From positions 434,001 to 498,000 of the forward strand of contig NZ_SGXJ01000003.1 of assembly GCF_004216905.1 (NCBI RefSeq): 64,000 bases of DNA, written 5' to 3'. The notes beneath the pieces were generated by a model. It was not told the origin of the DNA. It did no database searches and saw only the letters and a program-made list of their open reading frames with translations. Origin of the DNA: Kribbella sp. VKM Ac-2569 (GTDB lineage Bacteria; Actinomycetota; Actinomycetes; Propionibacteriales; Kribbellaceae). A program made the translations under genes and the position numbers. This document shows, piece by piece, positions 28,191-37,490 of this stretch (position 1 is the first letter of the stretch; each line of letters opens with the position of its first letter).

Positions 28191-30008
28191 ATGCGAGCGA
28201 GTGTTGGAACCGGGGCAGGCGGCGACCATCGGGTCACCGCTGACACCGGCTCGCGCACCGATGCAGCCCCTCACCGTGACGTCGTGTGTGGTCATTGCAG
28301 ATGCGCCGCTGAGCCGCTGGACGATGGCTACGTCCCAGACGACCTGTACCACCTGACTGGTTCCGGGTCCCCGGATGATGCGCGCTTCGTCACTGAGGAA
28401 GACCAGTTGGACGCAGAGCTGGATGAGTTGCTGGGCCGGAACCGCTACTCGCGGGTGGATGAGTTCGAGTGGCAGGAGTGGGACGGGGTCGAGCAGGACG
28501 AGGCGGAACGGGAGATGTTGCGCCGGGAGGCGCCCGCGTGGGTGTTGTTGCCGCCCGGTGGTGCGCTGGCGGCCGCGTTGGAGGTAACGCGTCCGGGGGC
28601 GATGTCGCCGATGGCGCTGGTGGAGTTGATGAGGGCCGCGGACCGGCTGATCGGCTGGGGGGAGGCGATCAAGGCCAGTGCGATGGCGTCGTTCGTCCGG
28701 CAACGCCGTGCCGAGCATCGCGAGTCGCCCCGCCCGACGCAGATCGATTCCAGGGGCCGCCCGATCGACCCCGGGCGGTCCTGGTACGCCGAGATCGGGC
28801 TGGCGCTCGGGTTGTCGCCGGATACCGTCGGGCGGCGGGTCGAAACGGCGTTGCGTCTGACCTCGACGCTGTCAGCCACCCATACGGCGTTGCGGTGTGG
28901 TGCGCTGACGTGGGGCAAGACTCTGGCCATCTCCGAAACCACCGGCGACCTGCCGGAGGACGCGGCGCGAGCTGTGGAGACGCATGTGCTGAAACGCGCC
29001 GCCAAGCAGACCCATCGGAACCTGCTGGAGTCGTTGCGCCGCCAGGTCGCCAAACACACCGCCGCGCGCGCGGCGGAGGATCACCGTGCCGCCGCGGCCG
29101 AGCGCACCTGCAAGATCGTCCCCCTGGCCAACGGCATGGCAGGGCTGTGGATCGTCCACACCGCCGACAAGATCCAGCAGATGTGGGTCACCATCCAAGC
29201 CATCGCCGCCCTCGCCAAACGCGACACCCCCATCACCGACCCCACTGCCGACGCAGCTGCGTCCGCGGTCGGCCTCACCACCGAGGGCGACACTGCCGGG
29301 GACACGGCGCCGACAGCCAACGACACGGGGCCACCAACAGACAACGCCACCGGCACCGCCGCCAATTCGGGTGCGGGCGCGGACAAGGACGCCCGTACCG
29401 CCGAACAGCGCCGCGCCGATGTGACCGCCGACCTGTTCGAGCGCATCCTCCGCAACGGCCTGGACTGGCTCGGCCGCCGGCTGCCCGACCAGCACCGCCG
29501 CCGCCCGCACATCGAGGTCATCGTCCCCGCCTCCACCCTGCTCGGCATGGATGACGACCCCGCCGAACTCACCGGCTACGGACCCATCCCCGCCGAGATG
29601 GCCCGCCGCGTCGCCGCCGACGGCACCTGGCGCAGGCTCCTCACCGACCCTGCCAACGGCGCCATGGTCGAGGCATCCACCACCCGCCACAATCCTGGTG
29701 CACTCGTCACCGAAACGCTCCTTGCCCGCCACCCCGTCTGCGCCTGGCCCGGCTGCAACCGCACCTCCCGCGAATGCGACCGCGACCACCTCACCCCATT
29801 CGCCCAAACCGGCCGCACGAACCTGTCCGGAATGGCCCCGTACTGCGAGTATCACCACGTCATCAAAGACACCCCCGCCTGGGGCTGGCACACCACCAGC
29901 CACCCCGACGGCTCCATTACCCTGACGACCCCGACCGGCCACCGCTACAGGACAATCCCACCCGCCCGCGGGCCCATCACCCGACAAGCCGACCCTGCAC
30001 CCTTCTGA
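28191..30008 (+). CDS. DUF222 and HNH endonuclease domain protein (13E12-like)
   Basis: A protein of 605 residues. The DUF222 region fills the first two thirds, interrupted by a low-complexity Thr/Ala/Asp/Gly stretch (about 360-405). A C-terminal HNH nuclease domain (about 515-555) has CAWPGCNRTSRECDRDH and YCEYHH. The family is multicopy in actinobacteria (REP13E12 of mycobacteria) and is suspected to be DNA-acting, though its biology is unclear. The ATG at 28191 is chosen because a -10 box lies seven bases upstream; the in-frame ATG at 28182 overlaps that box and the upstream frame runs through the SOS box. It should be DNA-damage induced. Confidence 0.88.
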   Translation: MRASVGTGAGGDHRVTADTGSRTDAAPHRDVVCGHCRCAAEPLDDGYVPDDLYHLTGSGSPDDARFVTEEDQLDAELDELLGRNRYSRVDEFEWQEWDGVEQDEAEREMLRREAPAWVLLPPGGALAAALEVTRPGAMSPMALVELMRAADRLIGWGEAIKASAMASFVRQRRAEHRESPRPTQIDSRGRPIDPGRSWYAEIGLALGLSPDTVGRRVETALRLTSTLSATHTALRCGALTWGKTLAISETTGDLPEDAARAVETHVLKRAAKQTHRNLLESLRRQVAKHTAARAAEDHRAAAAERTCKIVPLANGMAGLWIVHTADKIQQMWVTIQAIAALAKRDTPITDPTADAAASAVGLTTEGDTAGDTAPTANDTGPPTDNATGTAANSGAGADKDARTAEQRRADVTADLFERILRNGLDWLGRRLPDQHRRRPHIEVIVPASTLLGMDDDPAELTGYGPIPAEMARRVAADGTWRRLLTDPANGAMVEASTTRHNPGALVTETLLARHPVCAWPGCNRTSRECDRDHLTPFAQTGRTNLSGMAPYCEYHHVIKDTPAWGWHTTSHPDGSITLTTPTGHRYRTIPPARGPITRQADPAPF

Positions 30009-30065
30009 GCACGATCAGCGTCGGCGCGTCAGTTGGCGCAAGACTCACGTACGCACACGTCCTGA

Positions 30066-30911
30066 TCAGACCGTTGCGAGATATTCCGCGGCGTCGGTCT
30101 GCTTGAACCATTGCGCCCATCCACGTACGTCGGCGTTGAACCGGGAGTCGGTCAGCGACAGGTCCGCGCCGTTCTCCACCAGGAATCGGAGAGTGTTGAG
30201 GGAACCTGTTCCGGCCGCGAGGTGGGCTGCGGTGACGCTGTCCGCCGTAGCCTCGTTGACGGCGAAGCCCAGATCCGCGAGTTGCGGGATGACCTCCCAG
30301 CGCTGCGCGGCGGCCGCCTCGGCGAGCAGTGCGGGGCGGTCGGCCGGTGTGAGCTCACCCGTAAGGGCAGCCGCGAACGGGTCTTCGGCGTGCGCACCGC
30401 GGTAGAAGTCGCGGACAGTGCCCACCTCGGCGCCGTGGTGGATCAGCTCGTCGAGGATGTGCAGCGCGAACGAGGTTCCGTCGTTGTCGGCGTACGGGCC
30501 CGCGATCTCGCCCATCGGCCGGTCGAGGTCCTCCTGGTTGAGCGCGGCGAGGCGCCGACGCCAGATCTCGTACGCGTGATCCAGCGCCTCAAGAGCGGCC
30601 TCGGCAGACCCCGGAACCGCGGGCACATCGTCCGTGGCAACAGGTTCGTGCCCGAACCAGGTCGCCGTGCGTTCGGCCTGCAGCAGGTCGGCGATGTGCG
30701 CGATCCGCCAGGCCAGAGTCGTGAACGGCGGGGGAGCGGGAGGGATCCAGGCCCAGTCCGCGGCGTACCCGTCGTCGGTCTTGCGGACCGACCAGCAGCC
30801 GTCGAACGGTTCCCAGAAGTACTCCTCGTCGGTCAGGCCTTCGACCCTGTCCCGCAGTCGTTGCCACGCGAAGTCCGACAGGTCCAGCAGGTTCTGCGTG
30901 AGGGTCGTCAT
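30066..30911 (-). CDS. DinB-like domain protein with C-terminal ankyrin repeats
   Basis: A protein of 281 residues. The N-terminal four-helix DinB_2/DfsB-like domain (about 1-190) has metal-ligand-type histidines, including ALHILDELIHHGAEVG. The C-terminal 90 residues read as ankyrin repeats (DSVTAAHLAAGTGSLNTLRF, LVENGADLS). DinB proteins are often thiol-dependent S-transferases or damage-linked metal proteins. The ATG at 30911 follows TACGGT (minus strand, 30923-30918) by six bases; a longer upstream frame runs into the divergent regulator gene. The combination with ankyrin repeats is uncommon. Confidence 0.83.
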   Translation of the reverse strand: MTTLTQNLLDLSDFAWQRLRDRVEGLTDEEYFWEPFDGCWSVRKTDDGYAADWAWIPPAPPPFTTLAWRIAHIADLLQAERTATWFGHEPVATDDVPAVPGSAEAALEALDHAYEIWRRRLAALNQEDLDRPMGEIAGPYADNDGTSFALHILDELIHHGAEVGTVRDFYRGAHAEDPFAAALTGELTPADRPALLAEAAAAQRWEVIPQLADLGFAVNEATADSVTAAHLAAGTGSLNTLRFLVENGADLSLTDSRFNADVRGWAQWFKQTDAAEYLATV

Positions 30912-30917
30912 GTGAAC

Positions 30918-30923
30918 ACCGTA
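30918..30923 (-). promoter_or_regulatory. -10 element of leaderless DinB-ankyrin gene
   Basis: TACGGT on the minus strand, six bases before the ATG. Confidence 0.45.
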
Positions 30924-30975
30924 GAGCGACCTGCGGACAGGATCGGTCCGCAGGTCGAGGCAGAATGGACCGATC

Positions 30976-31917
30976 ATGGACACCGCGGCCCGCCTGCTCC
31001 GACTGCTTTCGCTCCTCCAGTCGCGCCCGCAGTGGGACGGTGCCGAGCTGGCGGTGAGGCTCGACGTCACGCCTCGGACCGTACGGCGTGATGTCACCCG
31101 GCTGCGGTCACTCGGGTACCCCGTCGACGCCGAGGCCGGGATCGGTGGCGGCTACCGCCTCGGGCCCGGTGGCCGGTTGCCGCCGCTGCTGCTCGAGGAC
31201 GAAGAAGCGGTCGCGATCGCGGTCGGACTGCGCGTCGCGACGACCACGACGGTGTCGGGGGTCGAGGAGGCGGCGATCTCCGCGCTGGCGAAACTCCACC
31301 AGGTCCTGCCGACACGGCTGCGCGAACAGGTCGCGGCGATCGGCGCGCACACCAGCCAGTTGCCGCAGGGGGAGTTGCCGACGGTCGACGGCGAGGTACT
31401 GGTCCTGCTGGCCGCCGGGTGTCGTGACGTCGAGGGGATCCGGTTCCGCTACCGCACCCACGGCGGCGCCGAGTCCGAGCGGAGCGTCGAACCGCTTCAG
31501 ATCGTCCACACCGGCCGGCGCTGGTACCTGGTCGCCCGCGACCGGGACCGGCGGGCCTGGCGGACCTTCCGGGTCGACCGGATCACGCAGCCCGTGCTGA
31601 CCGGTGCGCGCTACCGCTTCGACGACCCGCCCGATCCGATCGCCCTCGTTGCCGAAGGCACCGGAGTGGCACCGTGGGACATCGTCGCCCGGATCCGGGT
31701 TCAGGCTCCGGCCGCCACGGTGACGAAGATGATCCCGCCGAGTCAGGGCATGGTCGAAGAGCTCGACGCGACGACCTGTGAGGTCCGCTTCGCTGCCAAC
31801 GAACTCGGCCCTCTGGTCGCCCAGGTCTGCCGGATCTATTGGCCGTTCGAGATCCTCGAGCCACCCGAACTGCGCAGCGCCGTCCACGAGCACGCCCGTC
31901 GGCTGCTGGACTCCTAG
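30976..31917 (+). CDS. YafY-type transcriptional regulator with HTH and WYL domains
   Basis: A protein of 313 residues. The N-terminal winged helix (about 1-60) includes LAVRLDVTPRTVRRDVTRLR, and the WYL effector domain (about 140-210) includes RWYLVARDRDRRAWRTFRVD; a C-terminal WCX-like extension follows. WYL regulators respond to nucleic acids or small ligands and often govern DNA-damage or defence genes. Divergent to the DinB-ankyrin gene with 64 bases between the starts. Its stop overlaps that of hrpA by four bases. Confidence 0.9.
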   Translation: MDTAARLLRLLSLLQSRPQWDGAELAVRLDVTPRTVRRDVTRLRSLGYPVDAEAGIGGGYRLGPGGRLPPLLLEDEEAVAIAVGLRVATTTTVSGVEEAAISALAKLHQVLPTRLREQVAAIGAHTSQLPQGELPTVDGEVLVLLAAGCRDVEGIRFRYRTHGGAESERSVEPLQIVHTGRRWYLVARDRDRRAWRTFRVDRITQPVLTGARYRFDDPPDPIALVAEGTGVAPWDIVARIRVQAPAATVTKMIPPSQGMVEELDATTCEVRFAANELGPLVAQVCRIYWPFEILEPPELRSAVHEHARRLLDS

Positions 31918-34900
31918 CTCTCGGCCAGGGCCTTGCGGATGCGTTTCTCGGAGACCGGGTACGGCGTGCCGAGGGTTTGGGCGAAGAGGCTGATGCGGAG
32001 TTCCTCGAGCATCCAGCGGACCTCGAGGAGTTCGGGGCTCGGGTACTTGCCTGTCGGCACCGCGCGGAGCCGCTTGCGGTACTCGTCGGTGAGCATGTCG
32101 ACGACGGCCATCCCGGAGCGGTCGCGCGCCGCGTTGGCGCCGAGCTTGTCGAGGCGCTGCTCCATGCCGCGTAGGTACCGCACCAGATCGGGCAATCGCT
32201 TCGCGCCGGTCTCGGTGATGAACCCCGGATGCACAAGCCCTTCGAGTTGGCCGCGAACATCCGACAGGGCAGCGAGCAACGCCGGGCTCGCCGCGCGGGA
32301 GATCTGCTTGTCCACGGTCCGCGCATGCCCGAGCACCTGCTCGACCTGCTGCAGGATCGTCAGCACGGTGTCCGCGAGGTCCGACCGTACGGCGTCCCGC
32401 AGGATCGAGAACGCGGTCAGATTCCAAGCCGGCCCACCCGCCGCTGCCATCAGCTGATCGACAGCCGCCGCGATCGCATCGTCAAGTAGCTCACCGACGT
32501 TGCGATGCGGACCCGCCATCAACGTCATCTTCTGCTGATTGGTCAGATTCCGCTGTACGACGTCGATCACAGACGGCATCGTCAGCAGAAGAAGCCGTCG
32601 CGTACCCGCCCACATCGCGGCGGCCTGATCGCGCTCGGTCTCCTGCAGCCGGATCGCGACTGTCTTGCCCTCGTCGACGAGTGCCGGGTAGCCCGCGACC
32701 GTCAGCCCGTTGCGGTGCTCGGAGAAGCTGCGGGGGAGATCGCCGAACGTCCAGTCGGTCAGACCGGACTTCTCCAGCCCGCTGACCGCCTTCGACGCGA
32801 CCTGCGAGATCGCGGCCTTCGTCTTCGGCTTCAGCTTCTCCTTCAGCTTGGCGAGATCCTTGCCCTCGGCCACGGTCTTGCGCTTGTCGTCCTCGACCCG
32901 GAACGTCATCCGCAGATGCTCGGGCACCCGCGTCCAGTCCCAGTCCTCCGTCTCGATCACGACGCCGCGTAGCTCCCGCAGGGCGCGCGCCATCGCGTCG
33001 GTCAGCGGCCCGGAGGCCGGGTCGAGCTCGGGGAGGATCTGTCGCGCGTGATCCGGCGCCGGCACGATGTTCCGCCGTACGGCCTTCGGAAGCGACTTGA
33101 TCAGCGTCGTGACCAGCTCCTCGCGGAACCCGGGCACGCTCCACTCGAAGCCGTCCGCGGTGACCTGGTTCAGCACGAGCAGCGGGATGTGCACGGTCAC
33201 GCCGTCGGCGTCCGTGCCGGGCTCGAAGGCGTAGGTCAGGTCGAACGTCATCCCGTTCTGCGTCCAGCGCAGCGGGAACTCGTCCTCCTTGACGTCCGCG
33301 CCCTCGCGCACCACCAGCGAACGCTCGAAGTCGAGCAGGTCGGCGTCGCGCTGCCGCGCCGTCTTCCACCACGTGTCGAAGTGCCGGCCGGTGACGACCT
33401 CGGGGCCGAGGCGCTCGTCGTAGAACGCGAACAGCGTCTCGTCGTCGACCAGCAGGTCGCGTCGCCGGGTGCGCTCCTCGAGCTCCTCGACCTCTTCGAT
33501 CAGCTTGCGGTTCTCGTGGAAGAACTTGTGGTGAGTGTCCCAGTCGCCCTCGACCAGCGCGTGCCGGATGAACAGCTCGCGCGACACCTCCGGGTCGACC
33601 TTCCCGTAGTTCACCTTGCGCCGGGCAACGATCGGTACGCCGTACAGCGTGACCTTCTCGTACGCCATCACGGCGCCGGCCTTGCGTTCCCAGTGCGGCT
33701 CGGAGTACGAGCGCTTGATCAGGTGCGGCGCGAGATCCTCGGCCCACTCCGGCTCGATCTTCGCGTTCACCCGCGCCCACAGCTTCGACGTCTCGACCAG
33801 CTCGGCGGCCATCACGAACTGCGGCGGCTTCTTGAACAGCCCGGAGCCGGGGAAGATCGCGAACTTCGTGCCCCGCGCGCCGAGGTACTGGTGCTGGTTC
33901 GCGGGGTCCTTCATCCCGAGGTGGCTGAGCAGACCGGACATCAGCGCGATGTGCACGCTCTGCGGGTCGGCCGGCTCGCCGCTGTTGAGTTTCACGCCGA
34001 TCTGGGTGGCGACCTGGCGGAGCTGCGCGAAGATGTCCTGCCACTCGCGGACCCGGAGATAGTTCAGGTACTCGCTGCGGCACATCCGGCGGAACTGGTT
34101 GCCGGACAGCTCCTTCTGCTGCTTCTTCAGGTAGCCCCAGAGGTTCAGGTACCCGAGGAAGTCGCTGTTCGGGTCGCGGAACCGGGCGTGCGCCTGCTGG
34201 GCCTGCGCCTCGGCGTCGGTCGGGCGTTCGCGCGGGTCTTGGATCGAGAGCGCGGCGGCGATCACCATGACCTCGCGGACACAGGCGTGTTTGTCGGCCT
34301 CGACGATCATCCGGGCCAGCCGCGGGTCGAGCGGGATCTGCGCGAGCTGCCGGCCGATCGGGGTCAGCCGGCCGCCCTTCGGCGTGTCGATCGCCCCGAG
34401 TTCGGTGAGCAGTTGCAGGCCGTCGGTGATGCTGCGCTTGTCGGGTTCGTCGATGAACGGGAACGCGGCGATGTCACCGAGCCCGATCGCGGTCATCTGC
34501 AGGATGACGGAGGCGAGGTTGGTGCGCAGGATCTCCGGGTCGGTGAACTCCGGGCGGTTGGTGAAGTCCTCCTCGGAGTACAGCCGGATGCAGATGCCGT
34601 CGCTGGTCCGGCCGCTGCGGCCCTTGCGCTGGTTCGCGCTGGCCTGCGACACCGGCTCGATCGGGAGGTGCTGGACCTTGGTGCGGTGGCTGTAGCGTGA
34701 GATGCGCGCCGTACCGGGGTCGATCACGTACTTGATACCGGGGACGGTCAGCGAGGTCTCGGCGACGTTCGTGGCGAGCACGATCCGGCGGTTCGAGTGG
34801 GCTTGGAAGACCCGGTGCTGCTCCGCGTTGGACAGCCGCGCGTAGAGGGGGAGGATCTCCGTCGTACGCCGTTGGTCGCGGAACTTGTCGCTCAACGCGT

Positions 34901-35975
34901 CCGCCGTGTCGCGGATCTCGCGCTCGCCGGACAGGAAGACCAGTACGTCGCCGTCCGCCTCGTACTCGAGCTCGTCGACGGCGTCCAGGATCGCCTGTGT
35001 CTGGTCGCGGTCGATCGTGCGCGGGTCCTCGGGATCGTTGACCGGGCGGTACCGCACCTCGACCGGGTAGGTCCGGCCGGACACCTCGACGATCGGCGCC
35101 GGGGTGCCGTCGGCGGTCGCGAAGTGTGCGGCGAACCGCTCCGGGTCGATGGTCGCCGAGGTGATGATCACCTTGAGGTCGGGGCGGCGGGGGAGCAGGC
35201 GCTTGAGGTAGCCGAGGATGAAGTCGATGTTGAGGCTGCGCTCGTGCGCCTCGTCGATGATGAGCGTGTCGTACCGCGTCAGGTCGCGGTCGCGCTGCAG
35301 TTCGTTCAGCAAGATGCCGTCGGTCATCAGCTTGACCAGCGAGCGCTCGCTGACCTTGTCGGTGAACCGTACGGCGAAACCGATCGTCTCACCGAGCTCG
35401 GTGCCGAGCTCCTCCGCGATCCGCTCCGCGACCGTACGCGCGGCGAGCCGGCGGGGCTGGGTGTGGCCGATCATGCCGTGGATGCCGCGGCCGAGCTCGA
35501 GGCAGATCTTCGGGATCTGGGTGGTCTTCCCGGACCCGGTCTCACCCGCCACGACCACGACCTGGTGGTCCCGGATCGCGGCGGCGATCTCGTCCTTCAG
35601 CTGGCTGACCGGCAGCTCTTCCGGGTACGTGATCTCGGGTACGGCGTTGCGCCGTACGTCGACCCGCCGCTCGGCCTGCTCGACCGCCCCGACCACGTTC
35701 TGCAGCTCCGCGGCCCGCTTGCGAGCGTCCGTCGTACGCCGAACCCGCTCGAGCCGACGCCCAAGATGCTCCCGGTCGTACACCGTCAGATCGTCGAGCC
35801 GAGCCACCACATCAGCAAGATTCAGCTCCCCCTCGGGGCCCGGAGCGGCATCGGTTGCGGCTCCCGGGGCGGCGGCTGGCCGTCCCTTTCCGCCGCGCCG
35901 ACGGCGCCGGCGATTGGCCGGGTCCTGCGAGGGGGCTGGGGATGGACTCGTGGACTCGGTCCGGGCATCAGGCAT
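31914..35975 (-). CDS. hrpA: ATP-dependent RNA helicase HrpA
   Basis: A DEAH/RHA helicase of 1353 residues, normal for HrpA. A basic low-complexity N-terminal tail (about 20-45, NRRRRRRGGKGR) precedes the RecA-like lobes: Walker A GETGSGKT (144-151), DEAH (241-244), and motif VI QRKGRSGRTSDG. Winged-helix/HA2 and OB domains follow, then the long DUF3418 C-terminal region specific to HrpA. In E. coli HrpA rescues stalled or collided ribosomes; the actinobacterial role is assumed similar. It is the longest gene in the window and stands alone. Confidence 0.96.
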   Translation of the reverse strand: MPDARTESTSPSPAPSQDPANRRRRRRGGKGRPAAAPGAATDAAPGPEGELNLADVVARLDDLTVYDREHLGRRLERVRRTTDARKRAAELQNVVGAVEQAERRVDVRRNAVPEITYPEELPVSQLKDEIAAAIRDHQVVVVAGETGSGKTTQIPKICLELGRGIHGMIGHTQPRRLAARTVAERIAEELGTELGETIGFAVRFTDKVSERSLVKLMTDGILLNELQRDRDLTRYDTLIIDEAHERSLNIDFILGYLKRLLPRRPDLKVIITSATIDPERFAAHFATADGTPAPIVEVSGRTYPVEVRYRPVNDPEDPRTIDRDQTQAILDAVDELEYEADGDVLVFLSGEREIRDTADALSDKFRDQRRTTEILPLYARLSNAEQHRVFQAHSNRRIVLATNVAETSLTVPGIKYVIDPGTARISRYSHRTKVQHLPIEPVSQASANQRKGRSGRTSDGICIRLYSEEDFTNRPEFTDPEILRTNLASVILQMTAIGLGDIAAFPFIDEPDKRSITDGLQLLTELGAIDTPKGGRLTPIGRQLAQIPLDPRLARMIVEADKHACVREVMVIAAALSIQDPRERPTDAEAQAQQAHARFRDPNSDFLGYLNLWGYLKKQQKELSGNQFRRMCRSEYLNYLRVREWQDIFAQLRQVATQIGVKLNSGEPADPQSVHIALMSGLLSHLGMKDPANQHQYLGARGTKFAIFPGSGLFKKPPQFVMAAELVETSKLWARVNAKIEPEWAEDLAPHLIKRSYSEPHWERKAGAVMAYEKVTLYGVPIVARRKVNYGKVDPEVSRELFIRHALVEGDWDTHHKFFHENRKLIEEVEELEERTRRRDLLVDDETLFAFYDERLGPEVVTGRHFDTWWKTARQRDADLLDFERSLVVREGADVKEDEFPLRWTQNGMTFDLTYAFEPGTDADGVTVHIPLLVLNQVTADGFEWSVPGFREELVTTLIKSLPKAVRRNIVPAPDHARQILPELDPASGPLTDAMARALRELRGVVIETEDWDWTRVPEHLRMTFRVEDDKRKTVAEGKDLAKLKEKLKPKTKAAISQVASKAVSGLEKSGLTDWTFGDLPRSFSEHRNGLTVAGYPALVDEGKTVAIRLQETERDQAAAMWAGTRRLLLLTMPSVIDVVQRNLTNQQKMTLMAGPHRNVGELLDDAIAAAVDQLMAAAGGPAWNLTAFSILRDAVRSDLADTVLTILQQVEQVLGHARTVDKQISRAASPALLAALSDVRGQLEGLVHPGFITETGAKRLPDLVRYLRGMEQRLDKLGANAARDRSGMAVVDMLTDEYRKRLRAVPTGKYPSPELLEVRWMLEELRISLFAQTLGTPYPVSEKRIRKALAES

Positions 35976-36121
35976 AACCAGACCAGTTTAGGCGTCCCAC
36001 CCCAGCACCTCACCCGGATTACGGGAGACGAACCGCCAGGCCATCACAATCGACCCACCGAGCACATGCCGAGCGGGCAGCGCGGCACCCACGCTCAATT
36101 GTGATGGCCTGGGCGTCCGCG
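35976..36121. other. Intergenic region between the hrpA start and the LLM gene end
   Basis: These 146 bases contain the hrpA promoter region. An imperfect inverted repeat is visible: GGCCATCACAATCGA (36039-36053) with TCAATTGTGATGGCC (36096-36110). GGCCATCACAAT and ATTGTGATGGCC are exact complements 42 bases apart. This could terminate the convergent frames or bind a regulator of hrpA. Confidence 0.4.
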
Positions 36122-36991
36122 TCAGCCGTAGAGGCGTCCGGCCAGTCTCTCGAGCGCAGCGAGCTGCTCGGCGATCGGCGTTCCGATGATGTTGAGGTCC
36201 CAATCGACCCGGGTGACGCCCTCATCGGCGGCGTGCCGCAGGTCGTCCACGATCGTGGCGGGAGTGAAGCCGACCGGGCCTTCGAGCATCGGGTGGGGTT
36301 GCATCGGGCCGGCGCGGAGGATGATCGGACCGGTGCCGCCAGCCTGGTGATACCAGGCGATGGCGGCGCAGGTGGACTCCCAGTCGCGGTGCGCGAGAGT
36401 CAGTCCGTCTGCGATGCGGGCAGCACGTTCGATCGCAGGCTGTGTCACGCCACCGCCGTACAGCATCAGTGGAGCGACCGGCTTCGGGCCGATCGTCGCC
36501 ATCGGCACGGTGTAGTGCTCGCCGCTGAACTCGACCGGATCCGGTCCCCAGCAGGCGCGCAATACGGCGACCGACTCCTCGAACGCAGCTACTCGGCCAC
36601 GGCTCGGGACGCCGGTGGCGACGAATTCCTCGGGCAGCCAACCGAGCGCGAGGCCCAGGTCCATCCGTCCACCGGAGAGCTGATCGATCGTCGCCACCCG
36701 GCGGGCCAGCACGACCGGCTGCTGGAAGAGCGGCACGAGTACGGCGGTGTGCAGGCGCACCCGGCTGGTTCGCGCGGCGACGTACGTGAGGGTTTCCAGC
36801 GCGTCGTACGCCGCCTGCTCCGGCAAGCCGGCGTGGTTCACCCAGTCAGGCGCAGCGGGTATCAGCAGTCGCTCGAACACCGAGACCGCTGCGAAGCCGA
36901 GCTCATCGGCAGCGGTCGCGATCGCGACGACAGCCTCCGGACCGCTCAGCCCGACCAACGGCAGCCCGACGCCAACCTCGGGATAGGTCAT
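36122..36991 (-). CDS. LLM class F420-dependent oxidoreductase
   Basis: A luciferase-like protein of 289 residues: VGVGLPLVGLSGPE at the start, AADELGFAAVSVFERLL, TSRVRLHTAVLVPLFQQP, GGRMDLGLALGWLPEEF and the PLMLYGGG loop. The ATG is chosen over a GTG 14 codons upstream because MTYPEVGVGLP matches the usual family start. Substrate unknown. It is on the same strand as hrpA but separated from it by 130 bases. Confidence 0.84.
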   Translation of the reverse strand: MTYPEVGVGLPLVGLSGPEAVVAIATAADELGFAAVSVFERLLIPAAPDWVNHAGLPEQAAYDALETLTYVAARTSRVRLHTAVLVPLFQQPVVLARRVATIDQLSGGRMDLGLALGWLPEEFVATGVPSRGRVAAFEESVAVLRACWGPDPVEFSGEHYTVPMATIGPKPVAPLMLYGGGVTQPAIERAARIADGLTLAHRDWESTCAAIAWYHQAGGTGPIILRAGPMQPHPMLEGPVGFTPATIVDDLRHAADEGVTRVDWDLNIIGTPIAEQLAALERLAGRLYG

Positions 36992-37070
36992 CCACAGATC
37001 CTTCCGATCCGGAGCACCCCGAAGGTGCCCCACTCATTCATCGGTCGGAGCGGACGCCCGCTTCTTGCGA

Positions 37071-37475
37071 TCAGTCGTGGGGGGACGGGACCTTGACGGC
37101 GAGGACCGGGACGGGGGATTCGAGGAGTACTCGCTGGGCGGTGCTGCCGAGAATCAGTTTGCCGACCGGGCTGCGGCGGCGGAGGCCGAGGACGATCAGG
37201 CCGACGTCCTCGGCGGCGGCTGCTTTCAGGAGTGCGCCGGCCACGTCGCCCTCGGAGACGGCCTGCTGGATCGTCACCTCGACGCCGTGCTCGCGCAGCT
37301 TGGCCTCGGCGGCCGCCAACTCGTCGGCGTTGGCGTACCGGGCGTCGATGTAGGCGTCGCCCCGGCTCGTGTTCAGCAGCAGGATCGAGGCCCCGCGCAG
37401 CTCGGCCTCGGCCGCCGCGGCAGTCAGCGCGGCCTCACCCTCGGGCGTTGGTACGTATCCGACGAGAATCTTCAC
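37071..37475 (-). CDS. Universal stress protein (UspA family)
   Basis: A single Usp domain of 134 residues: MKILVGYVPTPEGEAAL start and the nucleotide-binding type motif GKLILGSTAQRVLLESPVPVL at the end. It sits 15 bases downstream of tctA on the same strand, so it probably shares the transporter transcript. Small Usp proteins next to TTT or TRAP transporters are a known pairing and may sense ATP/AMP. Confidence 0.88.
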   Translation of the reverse strand: MKILVGYVPTPEGEAALTAAAAEAELRGASILLLNTSRGDAYIDARYANADELAAAEAKLREHGVEVTIQQAVSEGDVAGALLKAAAAEDVGLIVLGLRRRSPVGKLILGSTAQRVLLESPVPVLAVKVPSPHD

Positions 37476-37490
37476 GTGCCCACTCTCCCA

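Noticed and set aside
33048-34700. A 550-codon plus-strand frame opposite hrpA
   Set aside because: Same antisense bias; hrpA motifs on the minus strand are unambiguous.
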